The notes under the pieces were generated by a model that saw nothing but the letters and a program-made list of their open reading frames with translations, was not told the origin of the DNA and made no database searches. From Nevskia sp035651715 (GTDB lineage: Bacteria > Pseudomonadota > Gammaproteobacteria > Nevskiales > Nevskiaceae), in the NCBI GenBank assembly GCA_035651715.1, contig DASRFD010000069.1, positions 8,292 through 72,291 on the forward strand: 64,000 nt of DNA. The letters run 5' to 3'. Shown here piece after piece: positions 15,956 to 24,905 of this stretch; position 1 is the stretch's first letter, and every line of letters begins with the position of its first letter. The position numbers and the translations under genes are program-made.

Positions 15956-16411
15956 ATGCCCAAGCTCAATCCCGAATACCAGCAGCGCCTGCTGCAGTCG
16001 GTGAACACCTCCGCCTACCCCGCGCACCTTGGCTTCCGGCTGGCCGAGATCACCGACGGCGGCTGCCGCGTCGAGCTGGACGTGCTGCCGCAGCACTTCC
16101 AGCCGTTCGGCATCGTCCACGGCGGCGTGCTCGCCACCCTGCTCGACACAGCCACCTTCTGGGCCGGCTTCTATGTGCTGCCGGAGGACGCCGGCCTGGT
16201 CAACGTGGACCTCAAGCTCAACTACCTCAAGGCGGTGATGAGCGGCAGGCTCGTCGCCACCGGCAAGTGCCTGCGCGCCGGCCGCCAGCTCAGCTACACC
16301 GAGGCCAGCGTGCACGACGACAAGGGCGAGCTGGTGGCGCATGGCACCTCCACCCTGATGGCGCTGCCGGGCAAGGGGCTGAAGCTGGGTGTGGCGAAGT
16401 TCCTGGGTTGA
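15956..16411 (+). CDS. PaaI-family hotdog thioesterase
   Basis: 151 residues with a single hotdog domain. The signature is FGIVHGGVLATLLDTATFWAG, with H-G-G as the CoA-binding/catalytic turn, followed by VDLKLNYLKAV and GELVAHGTSTLMAL. It is predicted to hydrolyse acyl-CoA or aryl-CoA thioesters in the cytoplasm; specificity unknown. Confidence 0.88.
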   Translation: MPKLNPEYQQRLLQSVNTSAYPAHLGFRLAEITDGGCRVELDVLPQHFQPFGIVHGGVLATLLDTATFWAGFYVLPEDAGLVNVDLKLNYLKAVMSGRLVATGKCLRAGRQLSYTEASVHDDKGELVAHGTSTLMALPGKGLKLGVAKFLG

Positions 16412-16529
16412 GCCGCGCTGCGCCGTCACCTCATTCCGCAGCAAACGGCTAAGCCGAACGGGTGAAACCGGCCAACGCCGGCGGGGCTAAGCTCGGCCGG
16501 CGACCCAGAGCAAAAAAAGGGGAGGAGCC

Positions 16530-16991
16530 GTGTCGTCCAAGGAAATCTTCTACGTCGTTGTCGGGCTGGCGCTGGTGGCGCTGACGATCTGGCCCAATCG
16601 CCATCTGCTCAACCGCCGCGCCGGCGGACTGTCGGCGGTGGAGGCGCTGTACTACGTCACCGCGCTGGCGGCGCTGCTGGTGGGCTGGTATTTCAATTTC
16701 CAGTTCATGCGCGAGTACGGTGACCAGGCGACCTGGAGCAACTGGACGAGGATGCTGTTCGTCAACCCGGCTTCGGCTTCCGGCGGCCAGGACCTGCTGT
16801 TCGCCAACGTGATCCTGTTCATCCCCTGGACCCTCATGGACGGCCGCCGCGCCGGCATGAAGTGGAACTGGATCTGGTTTCCGATGAGCGCGCTGACCAG
16901 CTTCGCGTTCGCGATGGCGCTGTTCCTGGCGTTGAAGGAGCGGCAGCTGCGCTACAACGCGGGACAGGCCAGTGACAAGCCGCGTGGATGA
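16530..16991 (+). CDS. DUF2834-like membrane protein
   Basis: 153 residues. Helices lie at about 6-22, 38-58, 88-104 and 114-134. The family-like core is NPASASGGQDLLFANVI, DGRRAGM and FAMALFLALKERQL. The start is GTG 16530 with AGGGGAGGAG upstream. Function unknown. Confidence 0.75.
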   Translation: MSSKEIFYVVVGLALVALTIWPNRHLLNRRAGGLSAVEALYYVTALAALLVGWYFNFQFMREYGDQATWSNWTRMLFVNPASASGGQDLLFANVILFIPWTLMDGRRAGMKWNWIWFPMSALTSFAFAMALFLALKERQLRYNAGQASDKPRG

Positions 16992-17143
16992 TTGTGACTG
17001 CAGTGACGCCTGCTCCCGCTGATGCGGCCGAGTGCGTGGACTGTGCAGGTCTGGATTGCGCTCCGGACTGCTCCAGCCTGCGACTGCGGCGGCTGCGCCG
17101 GATTCAACTTGCGGCGTCGTAGCCCGCCGAGGGACCAGCGGCT

Positions 17144-17434
17144 TTACTCGGCGTAAGCCGGCACCTCGGCCCGGGTCAGACGTTCGCACTTCCGGTCCAG
17201 CGCCTGGTACTCGGCGGCATGGCCGCGGCGGAAGGCGGCGTAGTCCTCCTCGCGCCGCCAGCGGTCGAGACAGCGGTACCAGCCGGGCAGGCCGGGCATC
17301 GGCAGCAGTTCGGTGCCGAGGTAGCCGGCGCCCTTGCGGAACAGTTGCACCCAGTCGCCTTCGCTGCCGTAGGCGGCCAGGAATTCCGGCAGGCGATCCT
17401 CGGCCGGAAGGAAGTCCCACTGGATCAGGTGCAT
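17144..17434 (-). CDS. Small ABM-like (dimeric alpha/beta barrel) protein
   Basis: 96 residues. The order is strand LIQWDFLPAEDRLPEF, helix, strand GYLGTELLPMP, then YRCLDRWRREEDYAAFRRGHAAEYQALD. The W-x-x-x-x-D-Y-x-x-F-x-x-x-H motif is typical of antibiotic-biosynthesis-monooxygenase-like barrels. No catalytic residues can be assigned. It is convergent with the DUF2834 gene. Confidence 0.65.
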   Translation of the reverse strand: MHLIQWDFLPAEDRLPEFLAAYGSEGDWVQLFRKGAGYLGTELLPMPGLPGWYRCLDRWRREEDYAAFRRGHAAEYQALDRKCERLTRAEVPAYAE

Positions 17435-17574
17435 TGGCGTTCAACCGCTGGAGTTTCCCGCCAAGCCTAACCGACCGCGTGCCGTCCGCCATGAATTTTG
17501 CACAGACCGGACATGACCGCGGCACCCGGACACGGCAGAATGCGCGCCATTCAATCGAACACTCCGGGAAAAAA

Positions 17575-18471
17575 ATGATGATCCGCGCCGCCGCCTGCCT
17601 GCTTGCCTGCTGCCTCGCCGCCTGCGGCGCGCAGGAACCCCGGGCAGGGGGATTTTCCACCAGCGTCGAGGCGGCCCCGCCGGCGGCCCCGCCCCGGCTC
17701 GGGCTGGCCCTGGGGGGCGGCGCGGCGCGCGGCTTCGCCCATGTCGGCGTGATCAAGGTGCTGCAAAGCCACGGCATCGAGCCGGACCTGGTGGTCGGCA
17801 CCAGCGCCGGCTGCATGGCCGGCGCGCTGTATTCGGCCGGCTACTCCGGCTTCGACCTGCAGCAGATGTCGTTCGACCTCGACCGCGCCGCCGTGGCGGA
17901 CTGGTCGGTGTTCGGCAACAGCCTGATCAAGGGCGATGCGCTGCACGCCTTCGTCGACCAGGCGGTGAAGCAGGTGCCGATGGAAAAGCTCAAGCGCCGC
18001 TTCGCCTGCGTGGCGGTGAAGCTGCGCAACGGCGACGCCGTGCTGCTCGATCGCGGCGACGTCGGCGACGTGGTCCGCGCCTCCACCGCGGTGCCGGAGG
18101 TGTTCGCGCCGATGGTGATCGGCGGCGAGCCCTATGTCGACGGCGGCCTGCGTGCGCCGGTGCCGATCCGCCAGGCCCGCGCCATGGGCGCCGACCTGGT
18201 GATCGCGGTGGACGTGTCCTCGCCGCCGGGCGCGCTGCCGGACGGCCGCGTGGCGACGCTCAAGCAGACCATCGCCATCATGAGCATGGGCCTGCGCGAG
18301 TACGAGGCCAGGGAGGCCGACGTGATGATCACGCCGGACCTCACCGGCATCGGCTCCACCGATTTCGACGACCGCATGCGCGCCATCCTGGCCGGCGAAC
18401 GCGCCGCCCAGGCGGCGCTGCCGCAGATCCGCGAGAAGCTGGCGGCGCGGGGCGTGGTGATCGGCGGCTGA
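17575..18471 (+). CDS. Patatin-like phospholipase, lipoprotein (RssA-like)
   Basis: 298 residues. The lipobox L-A-A-C17 implies lipid anchoring. The patatin oxyanion loop GGGAARG is at 47-53, the nucleophile elbow is G-T-S77-A-G, and the catalytic D189 is in the DGG motif. The layout matches bacterial RssA/NTE-type serine lipid hydrolases, with no separate beta-barrel domain. Two tandem ATGs (17575, 17578) are possible starts. Predicted periplasmic-side phospholipid or acyl hydrolysis. Confidence 0.9.
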   Translation: MMIRAAACLLACCLAACGAQEPRAGGFSTSVEAAPPAAPPRLGLALGGGAARGFAHVGVIKVLQSHGIEPDLVVGTSAGCMAGALYSAGYSGFDLQQMSFDLDRAAVADWSVFGNSLIKGDALHAFVDQAVKQVPMEKLKRRFACVAVKLRNGDAVLLDRGDVGDVVRASTAVPEVFAPMVIGGEPYVDGGLRAPVPIRQARAMGADLVIAVDVSSPPGALPDGRVATLKQTIAIMSMGLREYEAREADVMITPDLTGIGSTDFDDRMRAILAGERAAQAALPQIREKLAARGVVIGG

Positions 18472-18492
18472 GCTGCCCTTGGCGTTGCTCGC

Positions 18493-19035
18493 CTATGGAT
18501 TCGTCAGATACCCGCTGAAAGCGAAGCGCTGCCCGTAGATCGTCGCCCCGCTGAACTGGGCGAAGGCGGTGAGGGTCTCGCCGCCGCCCAGGTAGAAGCG
18601 GGTCGACACGGTATTGGCGTAATGGTTGATGCCGTCGCTGCCGACGAAGGTGGGGGCGAATGCGAAAGCGGCCACGCCGGAGGTGTTGCCGAAGGTGGCG
18701 CCGTAGGGGAAGCCGGTGGTCTCGATGGCGAGCTGGTACATCACCGTCTCCACCACCAGCCGCTTGCCGGCGGGCACGGTGTAGAGCGTGCACTGCTTGA
18801 GGTTGGTGACGGTGCCGTAGATCGCATTGCACTCGCCGCTGACCGGCTGCAGCGCGGCGTGGTCGACATCGCGCACCGGCACCGGGCTGCTCGCCGGGTT
18901 GGCCACGGTGACGCCGGGCGAGTTGATGACGTTGACGTCGGTGGCGATGGGCAGGCCGATGGAAGAGGCCTGCGCGGCAGGGCAGAGAACGGCGGCGGCG
19001 AGGGCGGCGGACAGCAGTTTTGCGGATGTGTGCAT
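18493..19035 (-). CDS. Hypothetical secreted protein
   Basis: 180 residues with a Sec signal peptide (cleavage likely after A-Q-A near residue 23). The mature part is beta-rich (VINSPGVTVANPASSPVPVRDV, LVVETVMYQLAIET) with two Cys that could form one disulfide. No family recognised. It has its own ribosome site and is convergent with the patatin gene. Confidence 0.65.
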   Translation of the reverse strand: MHTSAKLLSAALAAAVLCPAAQASSIGLPIATDVNVINSPGVTVANPASSPVPVRDVDHAALQPVSGECNAIYGTVTNLKQCTLYTVPAGKRLVVETVMYQLAIETTGFPYGATFGNTSGVAAFAFAPTFVGSDGINHYANTVSTRFYLGGGETLTAFAQFSGATIYGQRFAFSGYLTNP

Positions 19036-19325
19036 GGTGATCTCCCGAGCGGCTGGCCTCAGTCCCTGAGGCCCAGGGGAGGGCGCAGCGTCGCGGCCCT
19101 CGCGGACAAGTCGTAAAGCCCGGCCAAAATCCCCGACCGCCTGTCGGGACCCCCGCTTTTGAGGGGCCTTCAGGAGCGCAATGCACCGGCAAGCCGCTTC
19201 GGCCCGGCCAGGCTGCCCCGGCGTCCGCTGCGGTCCACCCGGCCGGGGTGGCTTCCGCGCCGCGCTTTTGCCGGTTGGGGCGGTTCAAGGCGACAATTGC
19301 CGCGGATTTCGGACGGCCGAGCGGA

Positions 19326-19829
19326 ATGACCCGGGACGAGTACTACATGAATATCGCCCTGGCGGTTCGCAAGAAGGCGAACTGCCTGGGGCGGCGGGTG
19401 GGGGCGGTGATCGTGCGCGAGAACCGCATCATCTCCACCGGCTACAACGGCACGCCCGAGGGCATGACCAACTGCACCGACGGCGGCTGCGTGCGCTGCC
19501 GCGAGCGCGACACCTACAAGGCCAGCGTCGGCTACGACGTGTGCATCTGCGTGCACGCCGAGCAGAACGCGCTGATCACGGCGGCGCGCTTCGGCAATGC
19601 GGTGGAGGAGGCGATGGTCTATTCCACGCTGCGGCCCTGTTTCGACTGCACCAAGGCGATGCTGCAGGCCAAGGTGCGGTCGATCCGCTACCTGCACGAC
19701 TGGCAGCATCCCATCGGCGAGCTGCGCGACCAGTATCAGCTGTTGCAGGACATGCTGCCCGACGGCGTGCTGCAGGTGGCGATGGACGACCCGGAATCGG
19801 ACTGGGCCAATGCGCGGGTCCCGGCCTGA
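19326..19829 (+). CDS. dCMP/CMP deaminase-family zinc enzyme (ComEB-like)
   Basis: 167 residues, cytidine/deoxycytidylate deaminase fold. The zinc site is H77-A-E79 (catalytic Glu) with P-C105-x-x-C108. The insert C50-T-D-G-G-C-x-x-C plus C73-x-C75 is the extra metal-binding loop of dCMP deaminases. It would convert dCMP to dUMP for thymidylate synthesis. Its last 20 bases overlap the start of the next gene. Confidence 0.9.
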   Translation: MTRDEYYMNIALAVRKKANCLGRRVGAVIVRENRIISTGYNGTPEGMTNCTDGGCVRCRERDTYKASVGYDVCICVHAEQNALITAARFGNAVEEAMVYSTLRPCFDCTKAMLQAKVRSIRYLHDWQHPIGELRDQYQLLQDMLPDGVLQVAMDDPESDWANARVPA

Positions 19830-20136
19830 GGAGACGCCGCCCGACGCTCCCTGGCGGCCGCTCGACGAGCAGCTGCGGCGCGAGCAGGCGGAAGCCATGG
19901 GCGTGGCCGGCCGGCGGCTGCGGCAGGCGCTGGATGCGCTGGCGGCCTTCGACCGCGGCGGGGTGCGGGGCGAGCGCGAGCCGCTGCTCGGCGCCGCCGC
20001 GGAGGCGCTGCGCAATTACAGCATCCAGAAGGAACTGCTCGGTGCGGCCGACGATGCGCTGGTGACGCGGGTCTACGGCGTGCCCCCGGAAGTCTGGCGG
20101 GCAACCGGACTGATCCGGCGGCGCAGCGGGCGTTGA
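19810..20136 (+). CDS. Small conserved-looking protein, possibly DUF6665
   Basis: 108 residues, mostly helical. The core LDEQLRREQAEAMGVAGRRLRQALDAL is followed by ALRNYSIQKELLGAADDALVTRVYGVPPEVW. The helix followed by Y-G-V-P-x-E-V resembles the DUF6665 family as I remember it, at low certainty. It starts inside the dCMP deaminase gene (20-bp overlap, different frame), so translational coupling is likely. Function unknown. Confidence 0.6.
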   Translation: MRGSRPEETPPDAPWRPLDEQLRREQAEAMGVAGRRLRQALDALAAFDRGGVRGEREPLLGAAAEALRNYSIQKELLGAADDALVTRVYGVPPEVWRATGLIRRRSGR

Positions 20137-20146
20137 ACCCCGCGGC

Positions 20147-20653
20147 TCAGGCGCCGATGCCGTACAGCTTCACCTCGCGCGTCTCGCCGGGCATGCGGTG
20201 CAGGCCCACCAGGCGCAGGCCGATCTTCTCCAGCAGCTTGCCCGAGGCGGCGTTGTCCGGCGAGGTGATGGCGAGAACGCGCTCCAGGCCCAGGGGCCCG
20301 CGCGCATGGGCGAGGGTTGCGGCGGCCGCCTCGCGGGCATAGCCCTGGCCGCGGTACTGCGGCAGGAAGGCGAAGCCGATGTCGGGGTGCGGCAGCGTGT
20401 CGCGGCTGAGCAGGCCGCACAGGCCGATCGGCGTGCCGTCGCGCAGTTCCACCAGCCACAGGCCGTAGCCGCAGCGGGCATACGTCGCCGCGGGTCCGTT
20501 GGCGATATAGGCGCGGGCACCGTCGAGATCCCGCACGTTCTTGTCGCCGATGAAGCGCAGCCAGTCGGGATCGTTGACCAGCACCAGGATGAAAGGGGCG
20601 TCTTCCGCAACGAGCCGGCGCAGGGTGAGGCGTGGAGTCTGGAGGATGATCAT
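20147..20653 (-). CDS. GNAT-family N-acetyltransferase (RimJ/RimL-like)
   Basis: 168 residues. It opens with TPRLTLRRLVAEDAPFI and has the acetyl-CoA loop LPQYRGQGYAREAA and the motif B segment ITSPDNAASGKLLEKIGL. This is the Acetyltransf_3 architecture. The acceptor (protein N-terminus or small molecule) is not deducible. Convergent with the gene ending at 20136. Confidence 0.88.
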   Translation of the reverse strand: MIILQTPRLTLRRLVAEDAPFILVLVNDPDWLRFIGDKNVRDLDGARAYIANGPAATYARCGYGLWLVELRDGTPIGLCGLLSRDTLPHPDIGFAFLPQYRGQGYAREAAAATLAHARGPLGLERVLAITSPDNAASGKLLEKIGLRLVGLHRMPGETREVKLYGIGA

Positions 20654-20760
20654 GCCGGCATTCCCGTGAACGGCGCCCAGTATGCGGCAAGTCGCCGGCG
20701 CGATGCCGCGGGTCGCGGCCGGCCCGGAGGCCGGCCGCGATGTCGCCGTTTGGCGCGCCC

Positions 20761-21018
20761 TTACTTGGTCGGGGCGGGGGCCTGGACCGGAGCCGGGCTG
20801 GCGGCCGGGGCCGCGGTCTTGGACTGCGCCTTCTTGTGGTGCTTCGCCTTGTGGGCCGTCTTGTGCAGGGCCTTGTGGGTCTTGTGCTGGACGGCCTGGT
20901 GCGCCACCGGCTTGGCGGCGGGGGCTGCAGTGCCCTGCGCCATCGCGGCGTTGGACGCCACGGCCGCGGACAGCAGCAGGCCGGCCAGGGTGATACGGGA
21001 GAACAGGGTGGTCTTCAT
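20761..21018 (-). CDS. Small secreted His/Lys/Ala-rich protein (acid-shock-like)
   Basis: 85 residues. A signal peptide (cleavage near A-M-A-Q, residue 28) precedes a mature chain of 57 residues made of K, H, A, Q, P and T. K-T-H-K-A and K-A-K-H-H-K-K motifs sit between Ala/Pro arms. The composition resembles the enterobacterial acid shock protein Asr and metal- or acid-buffering periplasmic peptides; homology is not shown. It has a GAGGCAG ribosome site. Confidence 0.6.
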   Translation of the reverse strand: MKTTLFSRITLAGLLLSAAVASNAAMAQGTAAPAAKPVAHQAVQHKTHKALHKTAHKAKHHKKAQSKTAAPAASPAPVQAPAPTK

Positions 21019-21388
21019 GGTGCTGCCTCGCTTGAGCAGGTTCTGCTCGGTACCGCTTGATGGATGGTGGACGTTCGCCTTGCGGGTCTGCCCGGAAGGT
21101 GTGCGCAGATTAAGGCCGGGCGGCTTGCCGCCGGCTGAACGGAAACGCCGGCGCCAGGACCAGTATGTTTTTCCACCGCCGCCCGCTTGGCGGAGTTTCG
21201 ACAGCGCCGGCGGTGTCGGCCGCCCGGGTGATCCGGCACTCGAGCGGCCGCGGCGAGGTGCGCGCCCGCGGCAGTGACGGGCCGCTCCGGCCGGCCTCCT
21301 TCGACGCAGGCTTGGCGTTCGACCGCCGTTTCCGCAGAGCGCTCACCGGGCGGTGCGCCGCGCCGGCATCTGCATTAACCTCGGCCGC
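21019..21388 (+). other. 370-bp intergenic region between divergent genes
   Basis: It holds the 5' regions of the small basic protein (minus) and the gene at 21389 (plus). The only structure I see is GAGCAG-GTT-CTGCTC at 21034-21048, in the leader of the minus-strand gene, which could be a hairpin or an operator. No credible extra gene was found. Confidence 0.4.
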
Positions 21389-22165
21389 ATGAGAGTCCAT
21401 GCGGCCCTTTTGCTGCTTGCGCTGCCGGCGCTGTGCGCCGCGGACTGGACACCCCCGGCCCAGCCCGATCCGCGCGCGATCCTCGGCGAGGCCGAGCGTG
21501 ACACCCAGGCGCGGCGCTACCCGGATGCGCTGGCGAAGTACGCCTGGTTCCACGAGCATGCGCTGGACACGGCCCGGGGGCTGTACGGCCTGCGCCTGTC
21601 GCGCGCGCTGCAGGACTGGGCGGCGCTGGCGCGGGACTATCCGCCGGCGCTGGAGCGGCTGCGCGCGACGCGGGAGGCGGCGGCCGAGCAGGTGCGCCAG
21701 GGCGTGGGCGCGCGCGGCTATTTCAACGAGGTGGTGGCCATCGACCGCGTGCTGGGCCAGGACGCGGCGACGCGCGAGCTGTTCCACTGGCTGGACGCGC
21801 ACCGCAACGACATCGCGGCCCAGGTCTACGACCAGGCGCAGGCGGCGCTGGTGCGCGGTGGCGAGTATGCGCTGTGCGGCAAGTACCTGGCGCCGGACCA
21901 GACGCTGGCCAGGGCGCTGGAGCAGTACCGCATCACCTTGCAGCTCGCGGCGGGCGCCGACGACGAGGCGGCGCTGCGCGAGTTTGCCCGGCACACGCTC
22001 GGCAACAAGCTCGGTCTGCTGGTGGGGTTGCTGGCGCTCAACCATCGCCCCGATGACGCCAACCGCATCGCCGCGGCGGCGCTGCAGGAGTGGAACGACC
22101 CGGGCTTTCGCGCCCTGCTCGGCCAGGCGCTGGGCGGCAGGCTGCCGGAGCCGTGGCCGCTGTGA
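21389..22165 (+). CDS. Hypothetical secreted helical-repeat protein
   Basis: 258 residues with a short Sec signal peptide (LLLLALPALCAA, about 1-18). The remainder is almost all amphipathic helix with TPR-like spacing (ILGEAERDTQARRYPDALAKYAWFHEHAL). Typical TPR residues are visible in the first pair only. Probably periplasmic; partner unknown. The start was placed at ATG 21389 to keep the signal peptide N-terminal. Confidence 0.6.
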   Translation: MRVHAALLLLALPALCAADWTPPAQPDPRAILGEAERDTQARRYPDALAKYAWFHEHALDTARGLYGLRLSRALQDWAALARDYPPALERLRATREAAAEQVRQGVGARGYFNEVVAIDRVLGQDAATRELFHWLDAHRNDIAAQVYDQAQAALVRGGEYALCGKYLAPDQTLARALEQYRITLQLAAGADDEAALREFARHTLGNKLGLLVGLLALNHRPDDANRIAAAALQEWNDPGFRALLGQALGGRLPEPWPL

Positions 22166-22201
22166 GCCGCCGCCTTGCCCGCCGCTTGCGCCGGACCGGC
22201 C

Positions 22202-22624
22202 TCAGGTTTCGCCGAAACCTTCCCCGGGCTTTCCCGGGCGCAGCCGGATCAGGCGCGAATCCTCCACCGCGGCCTGACGATGCAGCACCGCCTGGCGGTA
22301 TTCCGGGTCGCGCAGCATGGCGATGAAGGCGTCCGCGCTGGGGTATTCGGCGATGAACACCAGATCCCATTCCTCGTCGGCGGGACCGATCAGGGTCAGT
22401 TCGAACTTGCCGATCCAGAACTGCCTGCCGCCGAGCCGCTTGAGGATCGGCGCGGTCTGGCGGCCATAGGCACGGTAGGCTTCCAGGCCGGTGGCCTGGC
22501 GCCCGTCCGGATAGGCGGCCTGCGCCCGCAGGCGGACCAGGTTCAGCATGTGGATGGCGCCTTCGCGCGGCAAGTCCTTGAAGACGGCGAACTGCTCCTT
22601 GGTCGGATCGATGTGGCCGTTCAT
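22202..22624 (-). CDS. DUF1330-family protein
   Basis: 140 residues with a dimeric alpha/beta barrel layout. AIHMLNLVRLRAQAAYPDG, YRAYGRQTAPILKRLGGR, then WDLVFIAEYPSADAFIAMLRDPEYRQAVLHRQAAVEDSRLIRL. The Y-P-S-x-x-A-F block is characteristic. ATG 22624 has a GGAGGAG ribosome site. Enzyme activity unknown. Confidence 0.8.
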   Translation of the reverse strand: MNGHIDPTKEQFAVFKDLPREGAIHMLNLVRLRAQAAYPDGRQATGLEAYRAYGRQTAPILKRLGGRQFWIGKFELTLIGPADEEWDLVFIAEYPSADAFIAMLRDPEYRQAVLHRQAAVEDSRLIRLRPGKPGEGFGET

Positions 22625-22724
22625 GTCGTCGTTCTCCTCCGGGCGGGAGCAGCGTAGCACGGAGGCCGGGAACCGCCGCATGCGCCCCTCTCCCGGCCGG
22701 AGAGGGGCGCGGCAGGCGTCAGCG

Positions 22725-23126
22725 TCAGCAGGTGATGTCGATCATTTCCGCGGTGGTGGCGGAAGGCAGCAGCGAGGGATCGATCTTGAAGTTGTACGAC
22801 CACTGGTAGGTCTGCGGGTGGCCGTTGTTGTTCTCCATCTTCGGCGAGTTCAGTTCGGGCGAGGTGAAGATGGTGGTGCCGGCGACGTTGCGCAGACGCA
22901 CGCGGGCTTTCCAGATGTCGTCGGCGCCGGTGGTCATGGTCGCCAGATGCACGGTGCCGTTGCCGGCGGAATCGAAGATCAGGGTGCCGTTCTGCATCAC
23001 GCAGCTGCCGGTCGAGGTCTGGCGGAAGCTGAAGCTCTTGCCCATCGTGTTCGATTCATGGTCCTGGGCGGCGGCCAGGCACGCGGGCAGGCACAGGGCC
23101 GCCGCCGCGTAGCGAAGTCCTTTCAT
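22725..23126 (-). CDS. Hypothetical secreted beta-rich protein
   Basis: 133 residues with a signal peptide (LPACLAAAQ, cleavage near 20). The mature part has MGKSFSFRQTSTGSCVMQNGTLIFDSAGNGTVHLATMTT and ends in a Cys, so a Cys42-Cys133 type disulfide is possible. The layout looks like a small lipocalin- or jelly-roll-sized domain (DUF6294 is a low-certainty candidate). GGAGAA precedes the start. Confidence 0.6.
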   Translation of the reverse strand: MKGLRYAAAALCLPACLAAAQDHESNTMGKSFSFRQTSTGSCVMQNGTLIFDSAGNGTVHLATMTTGADDIWKARVRLRNVAGTTIFTSPELNSPKMENNNGHPQTYQWSYNFKIDPSLLPSATTAEMIDITC

Positions 23127-23200
23127 TGAGGGGTTCTCCTTGTGTCCTTCCTGGACCCCCGTAAGACCGCGCCGGCACCGGGCGGTTCCTTCCTATAGGC

Positions 23201-24226
23201 CTAGCCGGCACGGGCCTGGCGCGGCGGACCGTCGTGCAGGCGGCCCCAGGCGCGGCGCAGCTGCCGGGTGGAGGCGAAGCCGGCGCGCTCGGCGACGCGT
23301 TCCATGTCCAGGCGGGTCTGGCTGAGCAGCTCCCGCGCCAGCGCCACGCGCAGGCGGTTGGTGTAGTCGGTGATGCTCATGCCGGCGTGCTCGTTGAACA
23401 GCCGCGACAGGTGGCGCGGGCTGGCTCCGGCGATGCGGGCCAGGCTGCCCAGGGTCCAGCGGCGCGCCGGGTTCCCGGCCACCGCGTCCTGGGCGCGGTG
23501 TACGGCCGGGTGCAGGTGGTTGCGGCCCTCCAGCCAGGGCGAGAGCTGCGGCTCAGCGCCGCCGCGCCGCAGGTAGACGACGAGGTAGCGCGCCACCGAT
23601 ACCGCGGTGCCATGGTCGGTGTAGCGGGCGAGCAGGTGCAGCATCAGGTCGATGCCGGCGGTGACCCCGGCGCTGCTGTAGCGGCCGCGGTCCTCGACAT
23701 AGAGGCGGTTGTCGAGCACCTGCGCCTGCGACGCCAGCGCCGCGAGGCGGGCCACGTCGCTGTGGTGCGTGGTGCAGGCGTAGCCGTCGAGCAGGCCGGC
23801 GCGGGCGGCGAGCATCGCGCCGGAGCAGATGGTCACGAGGGTGTGCTGCGGCGCGACGGCGGCGCGCAGCCATTCGACCAGCTGCTGCTCCTGCGCGGCG
23901 TCGCCCGGATCCTGCGGCAACGGGGCACCGTCGTCGCCGGTGGGCTGGTCGACGCTGCCGGGGACGATCAGCAGGGCGCCGTCCGGCAGGCTGCGCGGCA
24001 GCGGCTCAATGCCGCACAGCCGCAGGCCGACGGAACTGCGCAGCGCCGCCCGCGGGCCGATGTAGCGCAGCTCGAAGCGCACCGCGTCCTGGATCAGGTT
24101 GGCGCGGCGCAGCACCTCCATCGGCCCGGCCACGTCGAGCAGCAGCAGGCGCGGCGGCAGCGCGGTGTAAACCGGGACCCGCCGCGGCGCGGCCGGAGGT
24201 ACGCCCTGCGCGCCGCGTCCGGCCAT
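23201..24226 (-). CDS. GlxA-type regulator (DJ-1/PfpI plus AraC domains)
   Basis: 341 residues. The N-terminal DJ-1/PfpI-like domain (LLLDVAGPMEVLRRAN; nucleophile-elbow region VTICSGAMLAARAGLLDG, Cys kept) is joined to a C-terminal AraC HTH (WTLGSLARIAGASPRHLSRLFNEHAG). Its ATG (24226-24224) overlaps the TGA of the upstream isochorismatase gene by one base, giving a coupled two-gene operon. It probably controls the hydrolase operon or an adjacent catabolic function. Confidence 0.9.
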   Translation of the reverse strand: MAGRGAQGVPPAAPRRVPVYTALPPRLLLLDVAGPMEVLRRANLIQDAVRFELRYIGPRAALRSSVGLRLCGIEPLPRSLPDGALLIVPGSVDQPTGDDGAPLPQDPGDAAQEQQLVEWLRAAVAPQHTLVTICSGAMLAARAGLLDGYACTTHHSDVARLAALASQAQVLDNRLYVEDRGRYSSAGVTAGIDLMLHLLARYTDHGTAVSVARYLVVYLRRGGAEPQLSPWLEGRNHLHPAVHRAQDAVAGNPARRWTLGSLARIAGASPRHLSRLFNEHAGMSITDYTNRLRVALARELLSQTRLDMERVAERAGFASTRQLRRAWGRLHDGPPRQARAG

Positions 24227-24798
24227 CAGGCGGCGCGCCTCGCGGCCGGGCCGGCGAGGGCTTCCGCCACCGTGGCGACGCGGGCGAAGCGCTGGTCCAG
24301 CGCCAGCTCGGTGCGGGCCCTGATCTCGGCGGCGCTCCAGGTCCGGCCATGGCGGTCGGTCATCGGGAAGGTGAGCGTGGCCTCGCCGACGAAGTCCACC
24401 GCGTAGCCGCTGTCCGAGGCGTGGCGGGCGGTGGTTTCGCAGCACTGCTCGGTGCGGATGCCGCTGACGATGATGCGGCGGACGCCGCGTTCGGCCAGCC
24501 ACACCGGCAGCGGGCTGCCGACCAGGGCGCTGTGGCGCCGCTTGTGGATCACCAGCTCCGGCTCGATGCGCAGGCCGCGCAGCGCGGTGACGTGGCCGGA
24601 GGCGGGAGAGAACACGCCGTGGTCCTCGACGTGGAGCACCTGCACCACCGCGATGCTGCCGGCGCGGGCGCCGTCGATCAGGGCCTGCTGGCGCTCCACG
24701 AAGGCCGGCAGCCCGGCCTCGCTCCAGTAGGGGCGGTGGCGGAAGGATTCCTGCACGTCGATGACCAGCAGGGCGGTGTCGGTGGAAGCAGCGGACAT
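24226..24798 (-). CDS. Isochorismatase-family cysteine hydrolase
   Basis: 190 residues. The catalytic triad is visible: D14 in LVIDVQE, K86 in IHKRRHSA and C119 in the SGIRTEQCCETTARHA block (C120 is adjacent). Relatives include nicotinamidases and ureidoacrylate or carbamoyl hydrolases; the substrate is unclear. It is the first gene of an operon with the GlxA-type regulator. ATG 24798 is preferred over an upstream ATG because of the family's usual length. Confidence 0.88.
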   Translation of the reverse strand: MSAASTDTALLVIDVQESFRHRPYWSEAGLPAFVERQQALIDGARAGSIAVVQVLHVEDHGVFSPASGHVTALRGLRIEPELVIHKRRHSALVGSPLPVWLAERGVRRIIVSGIRTEQCCETTARHASDSGYAVDFVGEATLTFPMTDRHGRTWSAAEIRARTELALDQRFARVATVAEALAGPAARRAA

Positions 24799-24905
24799 GT
24801 GCGGTCTCCGTGGCTGAGGATGAAGCACATGCTGGAGCTTTTCAATCCGCGCTTAAATGCCATCCTTCCGCTTCGAGCGGACAAAAAACGCCATTGCTGC
24901 CCGGC

